Origin: Phaeobacter inhibens DSM 16374
GTDB taxonomy: Bacteria > Pseudomonadota > Alphaproteobacteria > Rhodobacterales > Rhodobacteraceae
NCBI RefSeq assembly: GCF_000473105.1
Contig: NZ_KI421498.1
Coordinates: 124,001 to 188,000 of the forward strand
DNA length: 64,000 nt
Reading direction: 5' to 3'
The notes under the pieces are model-generated. The model had not been told where the DNA came from and did no database searches. It saw only the letters and a program-made list of their open reading frames with translations. Below, one piece after another: positions 1 through 9,160 of this stretch. Each line of letters opens with the position of its first letter. The stretch's first letter is position 1. Position numbers and translations under genes: made by a program.

Positions 1-1
1 A

Positions 2-991
2 AGTGAGGAGGCCCGACTTCCGGACATCCCGAGAGATGTTTTGCGCGCACTACATTCCGCAGTGCTTGGCAAGAAGGAGCAGTTCTCACAAAACTATCAT
101 CGGTGCTCGATTGTCGACGCGAATGATCTAGAGCAACTTTGCTTGATTTTGGGGCAGTGGAGCTCGCAATACAATCCTACTTCGCGCAAAATTACAATCA
201 CGGCCACTCATGTTAATGGCGTGAATAAACAAAAGAAGTACCGTTACAAGTTTGGTTCTCTTGATAGCTTTAAGAAGTATGATCTGTCTACCAAGGATCC
301 GATTACTAGTATTATTTTCTCATTTTCGATGGTGTCGATCCACCCGGAAACTGGGGATTATCAGCCTCTTGACCTGAATTTGGATTTTACCGGCCTGTAC
401 AATCATCCATACTACTATTTAAAGAATGGAATGCACTCAAGGTATCGGTTGGATCCCGACGAAGTTTCATGCAAAGTGCAAATAGAGTTTGTGGATCATA
501 TTGTTTCGAAGTCCCTCCAAACTGCGGTGGAGGAGTGGTACTATGGTTTGAAGACAGTCGAAGAGCCAAGGCCGAACAAGTGGTTGAATCTGTTTGCATA
601 CGATTACTCTGACACCTTCCCAGATGGAAAGTTCGTATCCTCTTGGTTGGCTGTGGTGATTTCTGTTTTTATTTCATTTGGTTTGGTTTCCAATTACCGA
701 TTGCCTGGCTTGGTTGATGATACAATTTGGTTCCTGTCTCTTTGCGTTTTTATCGCGACGATCCTTCACGGCTTGCATCGGTGGGCTATTTCGAGAGCGA
801 TTGGGGTTATTTATTATGATTTCCTCATTCCACTGATCAGGGTGAATCGAGGTAACGAAGATCAGGTCGAAAGATTCCTTTCTGAAAAGGTGAAGGCGCT
901 AAAGGCTCGACAATTTTGGGTTGGAACTATTTTGACAGGCTTTGTTGTTTCCGTTGTGGCGGGTGTGGTTGTTAATTTTTTTCCTGTCTGA
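2..991 (+). CDS. Membrane protein of unknown function, 5' end outside the window
   Basis: I do not recognise this protein. The reading frame is already open at base 2 and reads SEEARLPDIPRDVLRALHSA into the first possible start, a TTG at 41, so the gene very probably begins left of the window. About 200 N-terminal residues are soluble, rich in Tyr, Lys and Asp. Two hydrophobic segments follow at roughly residues 203-225 and 229-248 (counting from the TTG), then a charged stretch, then a C-terminal membrane helix at about 293-314. The probable topology is a cytoplasmic N-terminal domain anchored by three helices. Codon use is AT-rich (many ATT, TTT, GAT, AAG), clearly unlike the GC-rich genes that follow, which suggests recent acquisition. 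The gene ends in a GC-rich palindromic intergenic region. Confidence 0.7.
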   Translation, partial: SEEARLPDIPRDVLRALHSAVLGKKEQFSQNYHRCSIVDANDLEQLCLILGQWSSQYNPTSRKITITATHVNGVNKQKKYRYKFGSLDSFKKYDLSTKDPITSIIFSFSMVSIHPETGDYQPLDLNLDFTGLYNHPYYYLKNGMHSRYRLDPDEVSCKVQIEFVDHIVSKSLQTAVEEWYYGLKTVEEPRPNKWLNLFAYDYSDTFPDGKFVSSWLAVVISVFISFGLVSNYRLPGLVDDTIWFLSLCVFIATILHGLHRWAISRAIGVIYYDFLIPLIRVNRGNEDQVERFLSEKVKALKARQFWVGTILTGFVVSVVAGVVVNFFPV

Positions 992-1319
992 AGAGATCTC
1001 CCGTTTTATTTGTTTCAGTTAAAATGACACTGTGTATCACCCGGTCGCCAGACCGGGCAGCGCCCGTCCCGCCCCCCACGGGGCGGGCGCTTCGCTTCCC
1101 ACCCCGCCGGGCCGGGCGCTGCCCTCGGCGTGCTGATCTGATGTCAGGCAAACTCCATTAAGCGGGCAGGCTCGCCCTGCGACCTTCGGCCAGCCGTCGC
1201 TCCTCTCTAAACCCCCATGCGCCACTCTCCGCCCATTCGCGGCCTCTCCGCTCCAACCCGCTGAAACCGCCCCCGTTCCATGCTATCCTCAATCCCGTTC
1301 ATCTGGGGAGGGGAGCACC
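992..1319. other. Gene-free stretch with a large GC-rich palindrome
   Basis: No convincing gene lies here. The main content is a nested inverted repeat at 1055-1124, described separately. The promoter and ribosome site of the small secreted protein at 1320 must lie at the right end; GGGGAGGGGAGC at about 1305-1316 is a strong Shine-Dalgarno region. Confidence 0.5.
1055..1124. repeat. Nested GC-rich inverted repeat
   Basis: GGGCAGCGCCCG at 1055-1066 is the exact reverse complement of CGGGCGCTGCCC at 1113-1124. Inside it CCCGCCCC (1068-1075) pairs with GGGGCGGG (1080-1087). It could fold as a long hairpin in RNA or DNA. There is no T-run, so it is not a classical terminator. It may be a copy of a dispersed intergenic palindrome; that is inference. 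Confidence 0.75.
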
Positions 1320-1559
1320 ATGAAACAGCTGACTTTGGCCGCCGCGATCATCCTCTTGGCCGCGCCGCTTCTGGCCGGGCAGTGCCCCGCCGATATTGCC
1401 GCCATCGACGCCGCTCTGGCGGCTGGCACCGAACTGTCGGAGGTGGATCTGGCAACGGTTCAGGAGCTGCGCGACGAGGGGCAGAGCCTGCATGACGCGG
1501 GCGACCATGATGCCTCGGTTCAGACCCTGGCTGAGGCCAAGGCCATGCTCGGCATCTGA
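1320..1559 (+). CDS. Small secreted protein of unknown function
   Basis: This 79-residue protein starts with a clear signal peptide (MKQLTLAAAIILLAAPLLAG), with cleavage likely around residues 19-20. The mature part of about 60 residues is acidic and Ala/Leu/Glu-rich with one cysteine (GQCPADI), and predicts as two or three helices. A strong GGGGAGGGGAG ribosome site sits just upstream. The single cysteine lies near the cleavage point but is not a clean lipobox. The protein probably acts in the periplasm; the family is not recognised. Confidence 0.7.
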   Translation: MKQLTLAAAIILLAAPLLAGQCPADIAAIDAALAAGTELSEVDLATVQELRDEGQSLHDAGDHDASVQTLAEAKAMLGI

Positions 1560-1626
1560 GGTCCCGCAGGCCAAACAAAAACGCCCGGCGGCAAACCGGG
1601 CGTTCCACATCTTTCGCATCCCGTCG

Positions 1627-1776
1627 TCAGAGGTTGTTCTGCACGTCCTGTGCGGCGCCGCTAATCGCTTGGCCGGCTTTGGAAATGTCGCGGCCGGCGC
1701 CTTTGGTGGTTTCGCAGGCGGTCAGGCCAAACAGCGCGCCGGTCAGGGCAAGCGTGGTGAGGGCGGTTCGGATCAT
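1627..1776 (-). CDS. Entericidin-like small lipoprotein
   Basis: A 49-residue product with the form of the entericidin EcnA/EcnB family: signal peptide MIRTALTTLALTGALFGLTA, lipobox LTAC, then a short amphipathic tail with Gly/Ala repeats and the ending AQDVQNNL. In this family the cysteine is lipidated and the peptide sits in the membrane; EcnA/EcnB are an antidote/toxin-like pair in enterics, but alphaproteobacterial homologues are mostly uncharacterised single genes. A longer frame runs upstream to 2055. I chose the ATG at 1776 because GGGAG lies about 8 bases before it and the lipobox then falls at the right distance. Confidence 0.8.
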   Translation of the reverse strand: MIRTALTTLALTGALFGLTACETTKGAGRDISKAGQAISGAAQDVQNNL

Positions 1777-2019
1777 CTCATGTCTCCCGTGGTCGATCTT
1801 GCCCAACAGATAGCAAGCGCGCGGCGCGCCTTCCAGTGGTTTGCAGGGCGATATATCGGCGGCATTTTCACGACTGCCATCGCGCTGGACCCCATCGCCG
1901 ACACCGACCCCATCCCCCATATCCAGCGAGTACCACTTTGGGATGAAACCGCATAGGTTGAGTCGGGCCGATAGATTTTCGTCAGCAAAACCTGTCACCG
2001 ATCCGGGGAGGACCTCTGA

Positions 2020-2328
2020 ATGAACCACGCCGCTCAAAAGGACATACTGACACATTTGCGCAAGGGCCTGCCAGCCGTCGGTGCGCCGCTTACCGCTGAT
2101 GCCAATGTGGTGCCGCTGGCCCCCCGGCGCGCCAGCCCGGCGGTGGCACAGCCGTCTGAGGCCGTGCTCAGCCGTAAATGGCTGGAGCTGCGCCGCGATA
2201 TCGACTGTGCTTTGGCCCGGCTGGATGAGGGGTCATATGGCTATTGCCAGATCTGCGGCGACCGCATCAGCGACAGCCATCTGAGCACCCATCCAACCAC
2301 GGCGTTCTGCGCCTCCTGCGCGGGCTGA
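2020..2328 (+). CDS. DksA/TraR-type C4 zinc-finger protein
   Basis: The 102-residue protein ends in the DksA/TraR zinc finger: C76-x2-C79 in YCQICGDRI and C97-x2-C100 in FCASCAG, spaced by 17 residues. The preceding helix (SRKWLELRRDIDCALARLDEG) matches the run into the finger in this family. DksA-type proteins bind RNA polymerase through the secondary channel and modulate initiation, often with ppGpp. This one is short, and its N-terminal half lacks a full coiled-coil with the DxxDxA tip, so it is a small TraR/DksA-like protein rather than DksA itself. The N-terminal 45 residues are low-complexity. It stands alone, just before a terminator. Confidence 0.85.
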   Translation: MNHAAQKDILTHLRKGLPAVGAPLTADANVVPLAPRRASPAVAQPSEAVLSRKWLELRRDIDCALARLDEGSYGYCQICGDRISDSHLSTHPTTAFCASCAG

Positions 2329-2453
2329 CGGCACCCTGTTGTTGCGGGGCTGGCGCCTCCAACCGGCGCCCGCAACACCCCCCCCGCCAACGCCCTCCTG
2401 CAGACCCAATCCCCTGTGGACCCGCAGCAAGTCTCCGTGCTGCATCCCAACTC

Positions 2454-2486
2454 GCCCGCGCCTCCACGCGGGCGCTTTTCTTTTTG
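2454..2486 (+). terminator. Intrinsic terminator after the DksA-like gene
   Basis: GCCCGCG (2454-2460) pairs with CGCGGGC (2467-2473) across a 6-base loop and is followed by a T-rich tail (gcttttcttttt). It sits 125 bases after the zinc-finger gene and 75 before the PhnA-like gene. Confidence 0.75.
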
Positions 2487-2560
2487 ACGGTTTTCTTTGC
2501 CCGCGCGCTCCCCTACAGCAGGACCATCCTGTTCTGACCTGCCCCGATGGAGCTTTGCCG

Positions 2561-3076
2561 ATGCCCTGCGCCCTATGTGCCGCCGAAACCCCGCTTGTGT
2601 CCTATGACGTGACCGGCGCCCCTGATGGCCAGTCCCCTGAGGTTGCGCTCTGCGAGATCTGTGCTGCGCAGGTGGCCGGAGACCTCGACCCCAATCACAT
2701 GCGCTGCCTGTCTTCGGCGATGTGGTCCGAAACCCCGGCGGTTCAGGTGCTGGCGGCCCGGCTGCTGGCACGGCTGGCGGATCATGACTGGGCGCGCGAC
2801 CTTGCCGATCAGCTCTGGCTGGAGGATGAGACCCGCGCCTGGGTAGAGGCTGCACCGGCAGCCAGCGCGCACCGCGACAGCAATGGCGCGCCGCTGGCGC
2901 AGGGCGATTCCGTGGTGCTGATCAAGGATCTGCCGGTCAAGGGCGCCGGCTTCACCGCCAAGCGCGGTACGGCCGTGCGCAATATCTCCCTGGTCGCTGA
3001 CAACCCCGAACATATCGAAGGCCGGGTTGATGGGCAGCGCATCGTCATTCTCACCAAATTTGTGAAAAAGAAATAG
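2561..3076 (+). CDS. PhnA/YjdM-like zinc protein
   Basis: The 171-residue product has an N-terminal zinc-ribbon-like part with MPCALC and a second pair in LCEIC, a helical middle, and a C-terminal domain from about residue 105 (GDSVVLIKDLPVKGAG to KFVKKK) typical of the PhnA/YjdM family. The family was named from the E. coli phosphonate locus, but PhnA/YjdM is not part of the C-P lyase machinery and its role is unclear. The reading frame is open further upstream; I chose the ATG at 2561 because GGAG precedes it and the CxxC motif follows at once. No phosphonate genes are nearby. Confidence 0.8.
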   Translation: MPCALCAAETPLVSYDVTGAPDGQSPEVALCEICAAQVAGDLDPNHMRCLSSAMWSETPAVQVLAARLLARLADHDWARDLADQLWLEDETRAWVEAAPAASAHRDSNGAPLAQGDSVVLIKDLPVKGAGFTAKRGTAVRNISLVADNPEHIEGRVDGQRIVILTKFVKKK

Positions 3077-3181
3077 GCGACCCAGCCGCCACAGGGCCGC
3101 AGAAATGCGCGCCCGCCCGTTGCCGCCCTGTCTCGGATGTGGCACAACCGAACCAACAGACTGAACAGATGAGTTTAGCAT

Positions 3182-3835
3182 ATGACTGACTTCGCCGAAC
3201 GTCGCCGCATGATGGTCGACACGCAGATCCGCCCGTCGGATGTCACCAAATTCCCGATCATCGAAGCCATGCTGGCGGTGCCGCGCGAAGCCTTTGTGGC
3301 GGATGCGCAGCGCGAGGCGGCTTATGCCGATGGCAATCTGGATCTCGGCCCCGGTCGCGTGCTGCTTGAGCCGCGCACCCTGGCCAAGATCCTTGATGCG
3401 ATTGATGTGCAGCCGGACGAGCTGGTGCTCGATGTGGCCTGTGGCCTCGGCTATTCCACCGCTGTGATCGCCCGCGTCGCCCAGATGGTGATCGGGGTCG
3501 AAGACGACGAGACCATGGCCTCTGAGGCGCAGGATCAGCTGTCGGCAGTTGGCGCCGACAATGCCATTGTCCACACTGGCGCACTGGATGCCGGTGCTGC
3601 GGAACATGGCCCCTATGATGTGATGATCATTGAAGGGGGCGTGGAAACCGTGCCGGAGGCGCTGCTGGACCAGCTGAAGGATGGCGGTCGCGTGGCCGCG
3701 ATCTTCATGTCCGGCGCATTGGGAGAGGTCAAAGTCGGCTATAAGAGCGGCGGCCAGATCTCCTGGCGGCTGTCGTTCAATGCCGGTGCTCCGGTGCTGC
3801 CCGGTTTTGAGGCGGCAAAGGAATTCGCTCTCTGA
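3182..3835 (+). CDS. pcm: Protein-L-isoaspartate O-methyltransferase family protein
   Basis: A 217-residue class I SAM-dependent methyltransferase. The SAM-binding motif I appears as VLDVACGLGYSTAVIARVA at about residues 81-100, followed by the acidic end of strand 2 (GVEDDE). The N-terminal MMVDTQIRPSDVT is typical of the alphaproteobacterial Pcm-like group. Pcm enzymes methylate isoaspartyl residues in damaged proteins; the alphaproteobacterial form next to tolC is annotated by homology and its substrate is not well established. It lies 136 bases upstream of a TolC-type gene on the same strand, an order conserved in this class. Confidence 0.85.
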   Translation: MTDFAERRRMMVDTQIRPSDVTKFPIIEAMLAVPREAFVADAQREAAYADGNLDLGPGRVLLEPRTLAKILDAIDVQPDELVLDVACGLGYSTAVIARVAQMVIGVEDDETMASEAQDQLSAVGADNAIVHTGALDAGAAEHGPYDVMIIEGGVETVPEALLDQLKDGGRVAAIFMSGALGEVKVGYKSGGQISWRLSFNAGAPVLPGFEAAKEFAL

Positions 3836-3971
3836 TCTGCAGGGAGTTCACATTCGATCCGCGCTGATCCCGATTGGGGCGGATCGCAACATACAGGCGA
3901 CCGACGATCCGCAGCGCCAGAGAGCAGAACGGCACTGCCGCGTCGGTGGGCCGGACCACATGAGGCTAAAG

Positions 3972-5390
3972 ATGCGCAATAAACTGACGGCAAACCTGTT
4001 CAAGGCCTTCGTCTTCGCCGGAAGCGCAGCACTGCTGCTGGGCGCCCCGAAACAGGCGGCAGCGGACAATCTCTCCGATGCCATGATTGGGGCTTATAAC
4101 ACCAGTGGCCTTCTGGAACAGAACCGCGCTCTGCTGCGCGCGCAGGACGAAAACGTCGCTGTGGCCGTTGCCCGTTTGCGTCCGGTTGTGGACTGGGTGG
4201 CGCAGGCGGAACGTCGATATGTCCGCACCGGGTTTGGCAGCTTTGCCGTCTCCAATCACGATTCGTCGATTTCGACAGCGTTAGATGTTTCCTGGTTGCT
4301 GTTTGACAATGGCGTGTCCCGTCTGAATCAGATGGCGGCACAGGAAACCGTTCTGGCCACGCGGCAGGCACTGATTGATATCGAGCAGCAGGTGTTGTTC
4401 GCGGCGGTACAGGCCTACGTCAACGTGCTGCTGCAGCAGGATACGGTGTCTTTGCGCCGCAACAACCTGCGCCTCCTGCGGGAGGAACTGCGGGCGGCCA
4501 ATGACCGGTTCGAAGTCGGCGAGGTGACCCGGACCGATGTGGCGCTCGCTGAAAGCCGGGTTGCGGGCGCGCAGGCCAGCCTGATCGAAAGCCAGGGCGA
4601 TCTGCTCAATGCAAAGGCAACTTATGTGCAGGCCGTCGGCCGTGAGCCGGGGACAATTGCGGGCCAGCCGCCGCTGCCTCAGCGGGTTGCCTCCTTGCAG
4701 TCTGCAGAAGCCATTGCCATGCGCAATCACCCCAGCCTGCTGACGCAGCAACATGCAGTCAAAGCAGCCGATCTGAGCGCTCAGAGCGCCAGTCGTGGCC
4801 TCGGCCCGACGGTGAACTTTCGCGCCAGCGTGGGTCACGGTGAAGATCCCAGCGGCTCCGGCACAAGTGATACGTCAAGCGCAAGTGTTGTGCTCAGCCA
4901 GCGCCTCTATGCAGGCGGGGCTGTGGCTTCGGCTCGGCGCGCCAGTATCGCGCGTCTTCAGGCCGAACGCGGTGCGTTGATCACCACTCAGCGCAGTGTC
5001 GTGCAGGATGTCTCTGAGGCTTTCGTGGTGCTGGAAGCCGCACGTGCCAGCCTTGTGTCGTCCAACGAACAGGTCCGCGCCGCGCGCGTTGCCTTTGACG
5101 GTATCCGCGAGGAGGCCACCCTGGGAGCCCGCACCACGCTGGATGTGCTGGAGGCAGAGCAGGAGTTGCTGAACGCCCAGACCGCCCGTGTCCAGTCACG
5201 CGCCAATCAGGCCCTCGCAGCCTATGCGCTGTTGCAGGCGCAGGGGCTTCTGACGGCGGAACACCTTGGTCTGGCTGTCGAAATCTACGATCCGACGCTT
5301 TACTACAATCTGGTGAAGGACGCCCCGGCCCATGTCAGCCAGCGCAGCAAGGATCTGGACCGGGTCATGCGCGCCCTGGGCAAAAACTAA
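3972..5390 (+). CDS. tolC: TolC-family outer membrane efflux protein
   Basis: This 472-residue protein has a signal peptide (hydrophobic AFVFAGSAALLLGA, cleavage near PKQAAA-DN) and two internally related halves of the outer-membrane efflux protein type, with long helices such as ALIDIEQQVLFAAVQAYVNV and the family motif EVGEVTRTDVALAESR. It forms trimeric outer-membrane ducts for type I secretion and drug efflux together with an ABC or RND pump and adaptor, none of which is adjacent. The frame is open upstream; GAGG six bases before the ATG at 3972 decides the start over the ATG at 3960. Order: pcm, this gene, then the PopZ-like gene. Confidence 0.9.
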   Translation: MRNKLTANLFKAFVFAGSAALLLGAPKQAAADNLSDAMIGAYNTSGLLEQNRALLRAQDENVAVAVARLRPVVDWVAQAERRYVRTGFGSFAVSNHDSSISTALDVSWLLFDNGVSRLNQMAAQETVLATRQALIDIEQQVLFAAVQAYVNVLLQQDTVSLRRNNLRLLREELRAANDRFEVGEVTRTDVALAESRVAGAQASLIESQGDLLNAKATYVQAVGREPGTIAGQPPLPQRVASLQSAEAIAMRNHPSLLTQQHAVKAADLSAQSASRGLGPTVNFRASVGHGEDPSGSGTSDTSSASVVLSQRLYAGGAVASARRASIARLQAERGALITTQRSVVQDVSEAFVVLEAARASLVSSNEQVRAARVAFDGIREEATLGARTTLDVLEAEQELLNAQTARVQSRANQALAAYALLQAQGLLTAEHLGLAVEIYDPTLYYNLVKDAPAHVSQRSKDLDRVMRALGKN

Positions 5391-5519
5391 GGCCTCGCAA
5401 AGACAATTCTAGGGGGCTCGCCTGCGTGGGCCTCCTTAAAAACCACCTAATTCACACGGTTGTCTGGACGCAGTCAGATCGCTACACTCTATCTCAAGAG
5501 GCGAGAGTGATAAGCAAAA

Positions 5520-6929
5520 ATGTCCGAACCGGTGACCCAAGCTGAAATTGAAGACGTCCTGTCGTCGATCCGCCGTCTGGTGAGCGAGGACAGCCGCGCA
5601 TCTGGCTCCTCGCTTGGCAAGGGTGCAGAGGCCGCATTGGCTGCGCAGATCGCCAAACCCGTGCCAGCGTCATCCGGGGGGCAGGGGGCTGCCGCGCCGG
5701 GATCCGCCAATGGCGCCAAAAATGGCAGCGGACAGCCGGTCACCCGTCTGGTTCTGACACCGGCGTTGCGCGTCCCGGAAAGCAAGCTGACCCCTGTTGC
5801 ACCTGCGAATGCCCCTGCGCCTTCCGCCGTTGCTGATGCGACTACTGTGACCGCCGCTGCGCCCGCCGATGATGATCACCGGTCTGAAGAGAGTGCCAAT
5901 ATCGCGCCCAGCCCGCAGGCAGATCCCTCCGGCAAAGACAGGTTTGAGGCGCTGCTGGCAGCGGATGCCATAGAATTCTGGAATGAGCCGCAGGACCTCA
6001 TCGCACAGGGCATCGCCCTGCATGACAATGATCCCGGCAATGAGGATCTGGCCTTTTTCAATGGTATCGCTGCCGCCACAGCTGCCGATGAAGCCGCAGA
6101 TACGCCCCCCGCCGCTGCAGCTGCCCCCGACGCGCCAGTCGCGCAGGCCGAGGTGACACTCAACAGTGAGGCGCCCTGGTCGGACCCCGCCGCCACGCTC
6201 TATCAGGCCGCTGCCAGCACCGACCCCGATGATATGGCGCAGGCCGAGGATCCCAAACCGCCAGCCCCCCCGGCAAAACCCACCTCTCAACTGAACCCGA
6301 AGGTCGGCGCGGTGGTGCAGAAACTGGCAGAGATGGAAGCGGCCAATACGGCCCGCCCGGTGCTCTGGGAACCCGACGGATCCCGCGACACGCCCTATGC
6401 GGGCAGTGATCTGGAAACGCTTGCCTGGGATGATCAGGACAGTGACGGCGACGCGCACAACCAGACGGAAACCGAGGATCAGGCCCAGACTGTTGCGGAT
6501 ATGGCCATCACGCCCGAGGGGAGTGATACGCAGGCTGAGACACCACAGGTAAGCGCCGCGCCGCAGATCGACCTCCCAGCCCCCCAGCCAGAGCTGCATG
6601 CGCAGCTTGAGGCGCCAGCGGCCGATACCGCGATTGAGGAGGTTGAGGAGAACACAAGCACCGATATCCCGGCAGCGCCAGCCGCATCCACCGCCGATGA
6701 GGTTGATCGCGACCTGCTGGAAACCTCGGTTACGGAAACCGCACTTGACGCGCTCGGCGCCCTTGGCTCCGATGAGAGCTTTCTGGATGAGCACGCCCTG
6801 CGTGAGCTGGTTTCGGAAATCGTGCGTGAGGAGCTGCAGGGCGCCCTGGGCGAGCGGATCACCCGCAATGTCCGCAAGCTGGTGCGCCGCGAAATCCACC
6901 GCGCCCTTTCCGCCCAGAACTTGCTCTGA
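5520..6929 (+). CDS. popZ: PopZ-like polar organising protein (DUF2497 type), unusually long
   Basis: The 469-residue protein has the PopZ layout: a short N-terminal helix (QAEIEDVLSSIRRLVSED, close to the conserved EEILASIRRIISED pattern), a very long acidic Pro/Ala-rich linker of about 370 residues that looks disordered, and C-terminal helices (LRELVSEIVREELQGALG, then ITRNVRKLVRREIHRAL). In Caulobacter PopZ forms a polar matrix that anchors the ParB-parS centromere and recruits polar proteins. The position right after pcm and tolC matches the order pcm-tolC-popZ-valS known elsewhere in the class, although cobQ rather than valS follows here, on the other strand. It is more than twice the length of Caulobacter PopZ. 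Function is inferred from layout and synteny. Confidence 0.7.
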   Translation: MSEPVTQAEIEDVLSSIRRLVSEDSRASGSSLGKGAEAALAAQIAKPVPASSGGQGAAAPGSANGAKNGSGQPVTRLVLTPALRVPESKLTPVAPANAPAPSAVADATTVTAAAPADDDHRSEESANIAPSPQADPSGKDRFEALLAADAIEFWNEPQDLIAQGIALHDNDPGNEDLAFFNGIAAATAADEAADTPPAAAAAPDAPVAQAEVTLNSEAPWSDPAATLYQAAASTDPDDMAQAEDPKPPAPPAKPTSQLNPKVGAVVQKLAEMEAANTARPVLWEPDGSRDTPYAGSDLETLAWDDQDSDGDAHNQTETEDQAQTVADMAITPEGSDTQAETPQVSAAPQIDLPAPQPELHAQLEAPAADTAIEEVEENTSTDIPAAPAASTADEVDRDLLETSVTETALDALGALGSDESFLDEHALRELVSEIVREELQGALGERITRNVRKLVRREIHRALSAQNLL

Positions 6930-6977
6930 GACCTCCGCCTCTGGCCTGACGGATCTGAGACAATGCAGATGCCGGGC

Positions 6978-8438
6978 TTAGGCGCTGCGCACCGGTTCTG
7001 CCAGCGCCAAGAGCGCATCCAGATCCATACAGTCCTCAAGGTGATCCGCCAGCGCATCCAGCGTGGCCTCAACCCCGTCGTCATAGCCCGCGATACTCTC
7101 ATGGCCGAGACCGGAGAGCACCGAGGCCCGAAACGCATCGGAGCTGAACAGCCCGTGCAGATATGAGCCTCTGACGCGACCATCCGCAGATACCGCCCCC
7201 TCTGCGCGCCCATCGATGTCCAGCCAGGCACGGGCGCAATCAGCCCCGTTGGTGCGCCCCATGTGAATTTCGTACCCGCTGACCGGCAGATCGCCATCGC
7301 GGGTCACGGCCTCTGTCAATGTCACCCGTTTTTCGCCTGCCATCACGGTATGCACATCCAACAGGCCAAGCCCGGCCACCTTGCCCGGGCGCCCATCGAC
7401 GCCATCCGGATCGTCAATGGTCTGCCCCAGCATCTGATAGCCGCCGCACAGCCCCATCACATGACCACCGCGCCTGTAATGGGCGAGGATATCAATGTCC
7501 CAACCCTGTGCCCTCAGATACGCCAGATCGCCAATGGTGGATTTGCTGCCCGGGATCAGCACCAGATCCGCGTCGCCGGGCAGGGCGCGGCCTGCAGGCA
7601 CGATTTCTACCGTGACATTTGGCTCGGCTGCCAGCGGGTCGAGATCATCGAAATTTGCCATCCGCTCCAGCTGCGGCACCACAATCTTGCAGGCGCCTCC
7701 GGGGCGCGAGGCGATATCCATCATATCCTCAGCCGGCAGTTTCCAGGCATCCCAGAACCACGGGATCACCCCCATCGAGGGCCAGCCGGTGCGTGCGGCG
7801 ATGTCATCGCGACCGGCATCAAACAAGCTGCGGTCGCCGCGAAACCGGTTGACGGCAAAGCCCTTGATCCGCGCCAGATCCTGCGGCTCCAGCACCGTGT
7901 GCGTGCCGACAATCTGCGCGATCACACCACCCCGGTGGATATCGCCCACCAGCACCACCGGCACCTCTGCCGCACAGGCAAAGCCCATATTGGCGATGTC
8001 ATTCTTGCGCAGGTTCGTCTCCGCGGGCGAGCCGGCGCCTTCGATCAGAACCAGATCCACATCCGCCGCCAGCCGGTGAAAACTCTCCAGGGCCGCCTCC
8101 AGCAGGCCGGTTTTGTCGCGCATGAAGGATCCGGCCGCCTGCGTGCCCCGGCGCTTGCCCTGCACAATCACCTGGGCGCCGGTCTCGCTCTCGGGCTTCA
8201 GCAGTACAGGGTTCATATCCGTATGGGGCGCGCGCATGGCGGCCCGGGCCTGCAAGGCCTGCGCACGGCCAATCTCGCCGCCTTCGGGCGTCACGGCCGC
8301 ATTATTGGACATGTTCTGTGGTTTGAACGGGGCCACCGACAGGCCCCGGCGCACAAACGCACGGGCCAGCCCGGCGACGATCATTGATTTGCCGACATTG
8401 CTGCCAGTGCCTTGGATCATGATCGCCCGTGCTGTCAT
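6978..8438 (-). CDS. cobQ: Cobyric acid synthase
   Basis: The 486-residue protein opens with [18 protein letters not shown], the ATP-binding N-terminal motif of the CobQ/CobB amidotransferase family. A C-terminal class I glutamine-amidotransferase-like domain carries the nucleophile region [10 protein letters not shown] and a late YLHGLF histidine. It amidates the b, d, e and g side chains of adenosylcobyrinic acid diamide in cobalamin synthesis. The frame extends 13 codons upstream, but GAGG seven bases before the ATG at 8438 supports that start. No other cob genes and no cobalamin riboswitch are visible nearby, so it stands alone here. Confidence 0.95.
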   Translation of the reverse strand: MTARAIMIQGTGSNVGKSMIVAGLARAFVRRGLSVAPFKPQNMSNNAAVTPEGGEIGRAQALQARAAMRAPHTDMNPVLLKPESETGAQVIVQGKRRGTQAAGSFMRDKTGLLEAALESFHRLAADVDLVLIEGAGSPAETNLRKNDIANMGFACAAEVPVVLVGDIHRGGVIAQIVGTHTVLEPQDLARIKGFAVNRFRGDRSLFDAGRDDIAARTGWPSMGVIPWFWDAWKLPAEDMMDIASRPGGACKIVVPQLERMANFDDLDPLAAEPNVTVEIVPAGRALPGDADLVLIPGSKSTIGDLAYLRAQGWDIDILAHYRRGGHVMGLCGGYQMLGQTIDDPDGVDGRPGKVAGLGLLDVHTVMAGEKRVTLTEAVTRDGDLPVSGYEIHMGRTNGADCARAWLDIDGRAEGAVSADGRVRGSYLHGLFSSDAFRASVLSGLGHESIAGYDDGVEATLDALADHLEDCMDLDALLALAEPVRSA

Positions 8439-8558
8439 GGCCGCCTCTTTCGCGCAATTGGTGGTCTGGTTTCTCAACTCTCAGCCATGGCGGATTTTTC
8501 CCGTCCTGAAAAGCCCGGAGAGCGGCCTATTCCACGTTGAAACCGCCCCCGCAAAAAG

Positions 8559-8588
8559 AAAAAACGCGCCCCCCAGGACGCGCTTTTC
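8559..8588 (-). terminator. Intrinsic terminator for the 105-residue protein gene
   Basis: On the minus strand CGCGTCC pairs with GGGCGCG (one G-U pair) and is followed by TTTTTT. It lies about 40 bases beyond the stop of the gene at 8627-8944, and between that gene and cobQ. Confidence 0.75.
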
Positions 8589-8626
8589 TTCGACAGTCAT
8601 ATACAGTTTCAGACTGGCAGGTCTGA

Positions 8627-8944
8627 TCAGGCCGCTTCGGCCTGTGCCGCATTGCGGCGTTCGCTCTCTTCGCGCGACAGCGCGACAGAGGTACGGACAC
8701 CCCGGCCCACAAATTCCATCAGGCCGCCGACCACGCGTTCGTTCGGGTCGATGCCTGCACAGCTCAGCACTTCGCGCCCGTCGCGCGACCGTGCCCACCG
8801 AGCGATCTGCTCGGGGCCGTTACCATATTTCTTGTCATCGGCGATCGCATCATCAAGTGCCGCCAGCACAACCGCCGCAAACAGTTTGCGTGCACGGTTG
8901 CCTTGCTCATTATTATATGCGGTGCCGTCAACGAAATCTCGCAT
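8627..8944 (-). CDS. Conserved small protein of unknown function
   Basis: A 105-residue soluble protein beginning MRDFVDGTAYNNEQGNRARK, with a hydrophobic helix (LFAAVVLAALDDAIADD), a WARSRDGREVLSCAGIDP segment and a charged Ala/Glu tail. There is no signal peptide. It is of a type I recall from Roseobacter genomes (possibly DUF6280), but I cannot confirm the family. It is transcribed divergently from efp, with 216 bases between, and has its own terminator, so it is monocistronic. No function can be assigned. Confidence 0.75.
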   Translation of the reverse strand: MRDFVDGTAYNNEQGNRARKLFAAVVLAALDDAIADDKKYGNGPEQIARWARSRDGREVLSCAGIDPNERVVGGLMEFVGRGVRTSVALSREESERRNAAQAEAA

Positions 8945-9160
8945 CGTGCTTCCTTTTTGTTCTTGCTATTGCAATTTCGGCGTGACGCTCCTTATGGCGG
9001 AATTGTGACGATTCGGATAGCCTCCATACGCATATCTTTTATGCGCAATTTGCATAGCTCTCCGGTCCGTCACACGACATATCGTTGTCTTGCCAGCCGA
9101 CTCCCTGCCAGATATAGGGGCGGTTAACAGTTCATCAACCACCCGAGAGGGATTTTTGTC

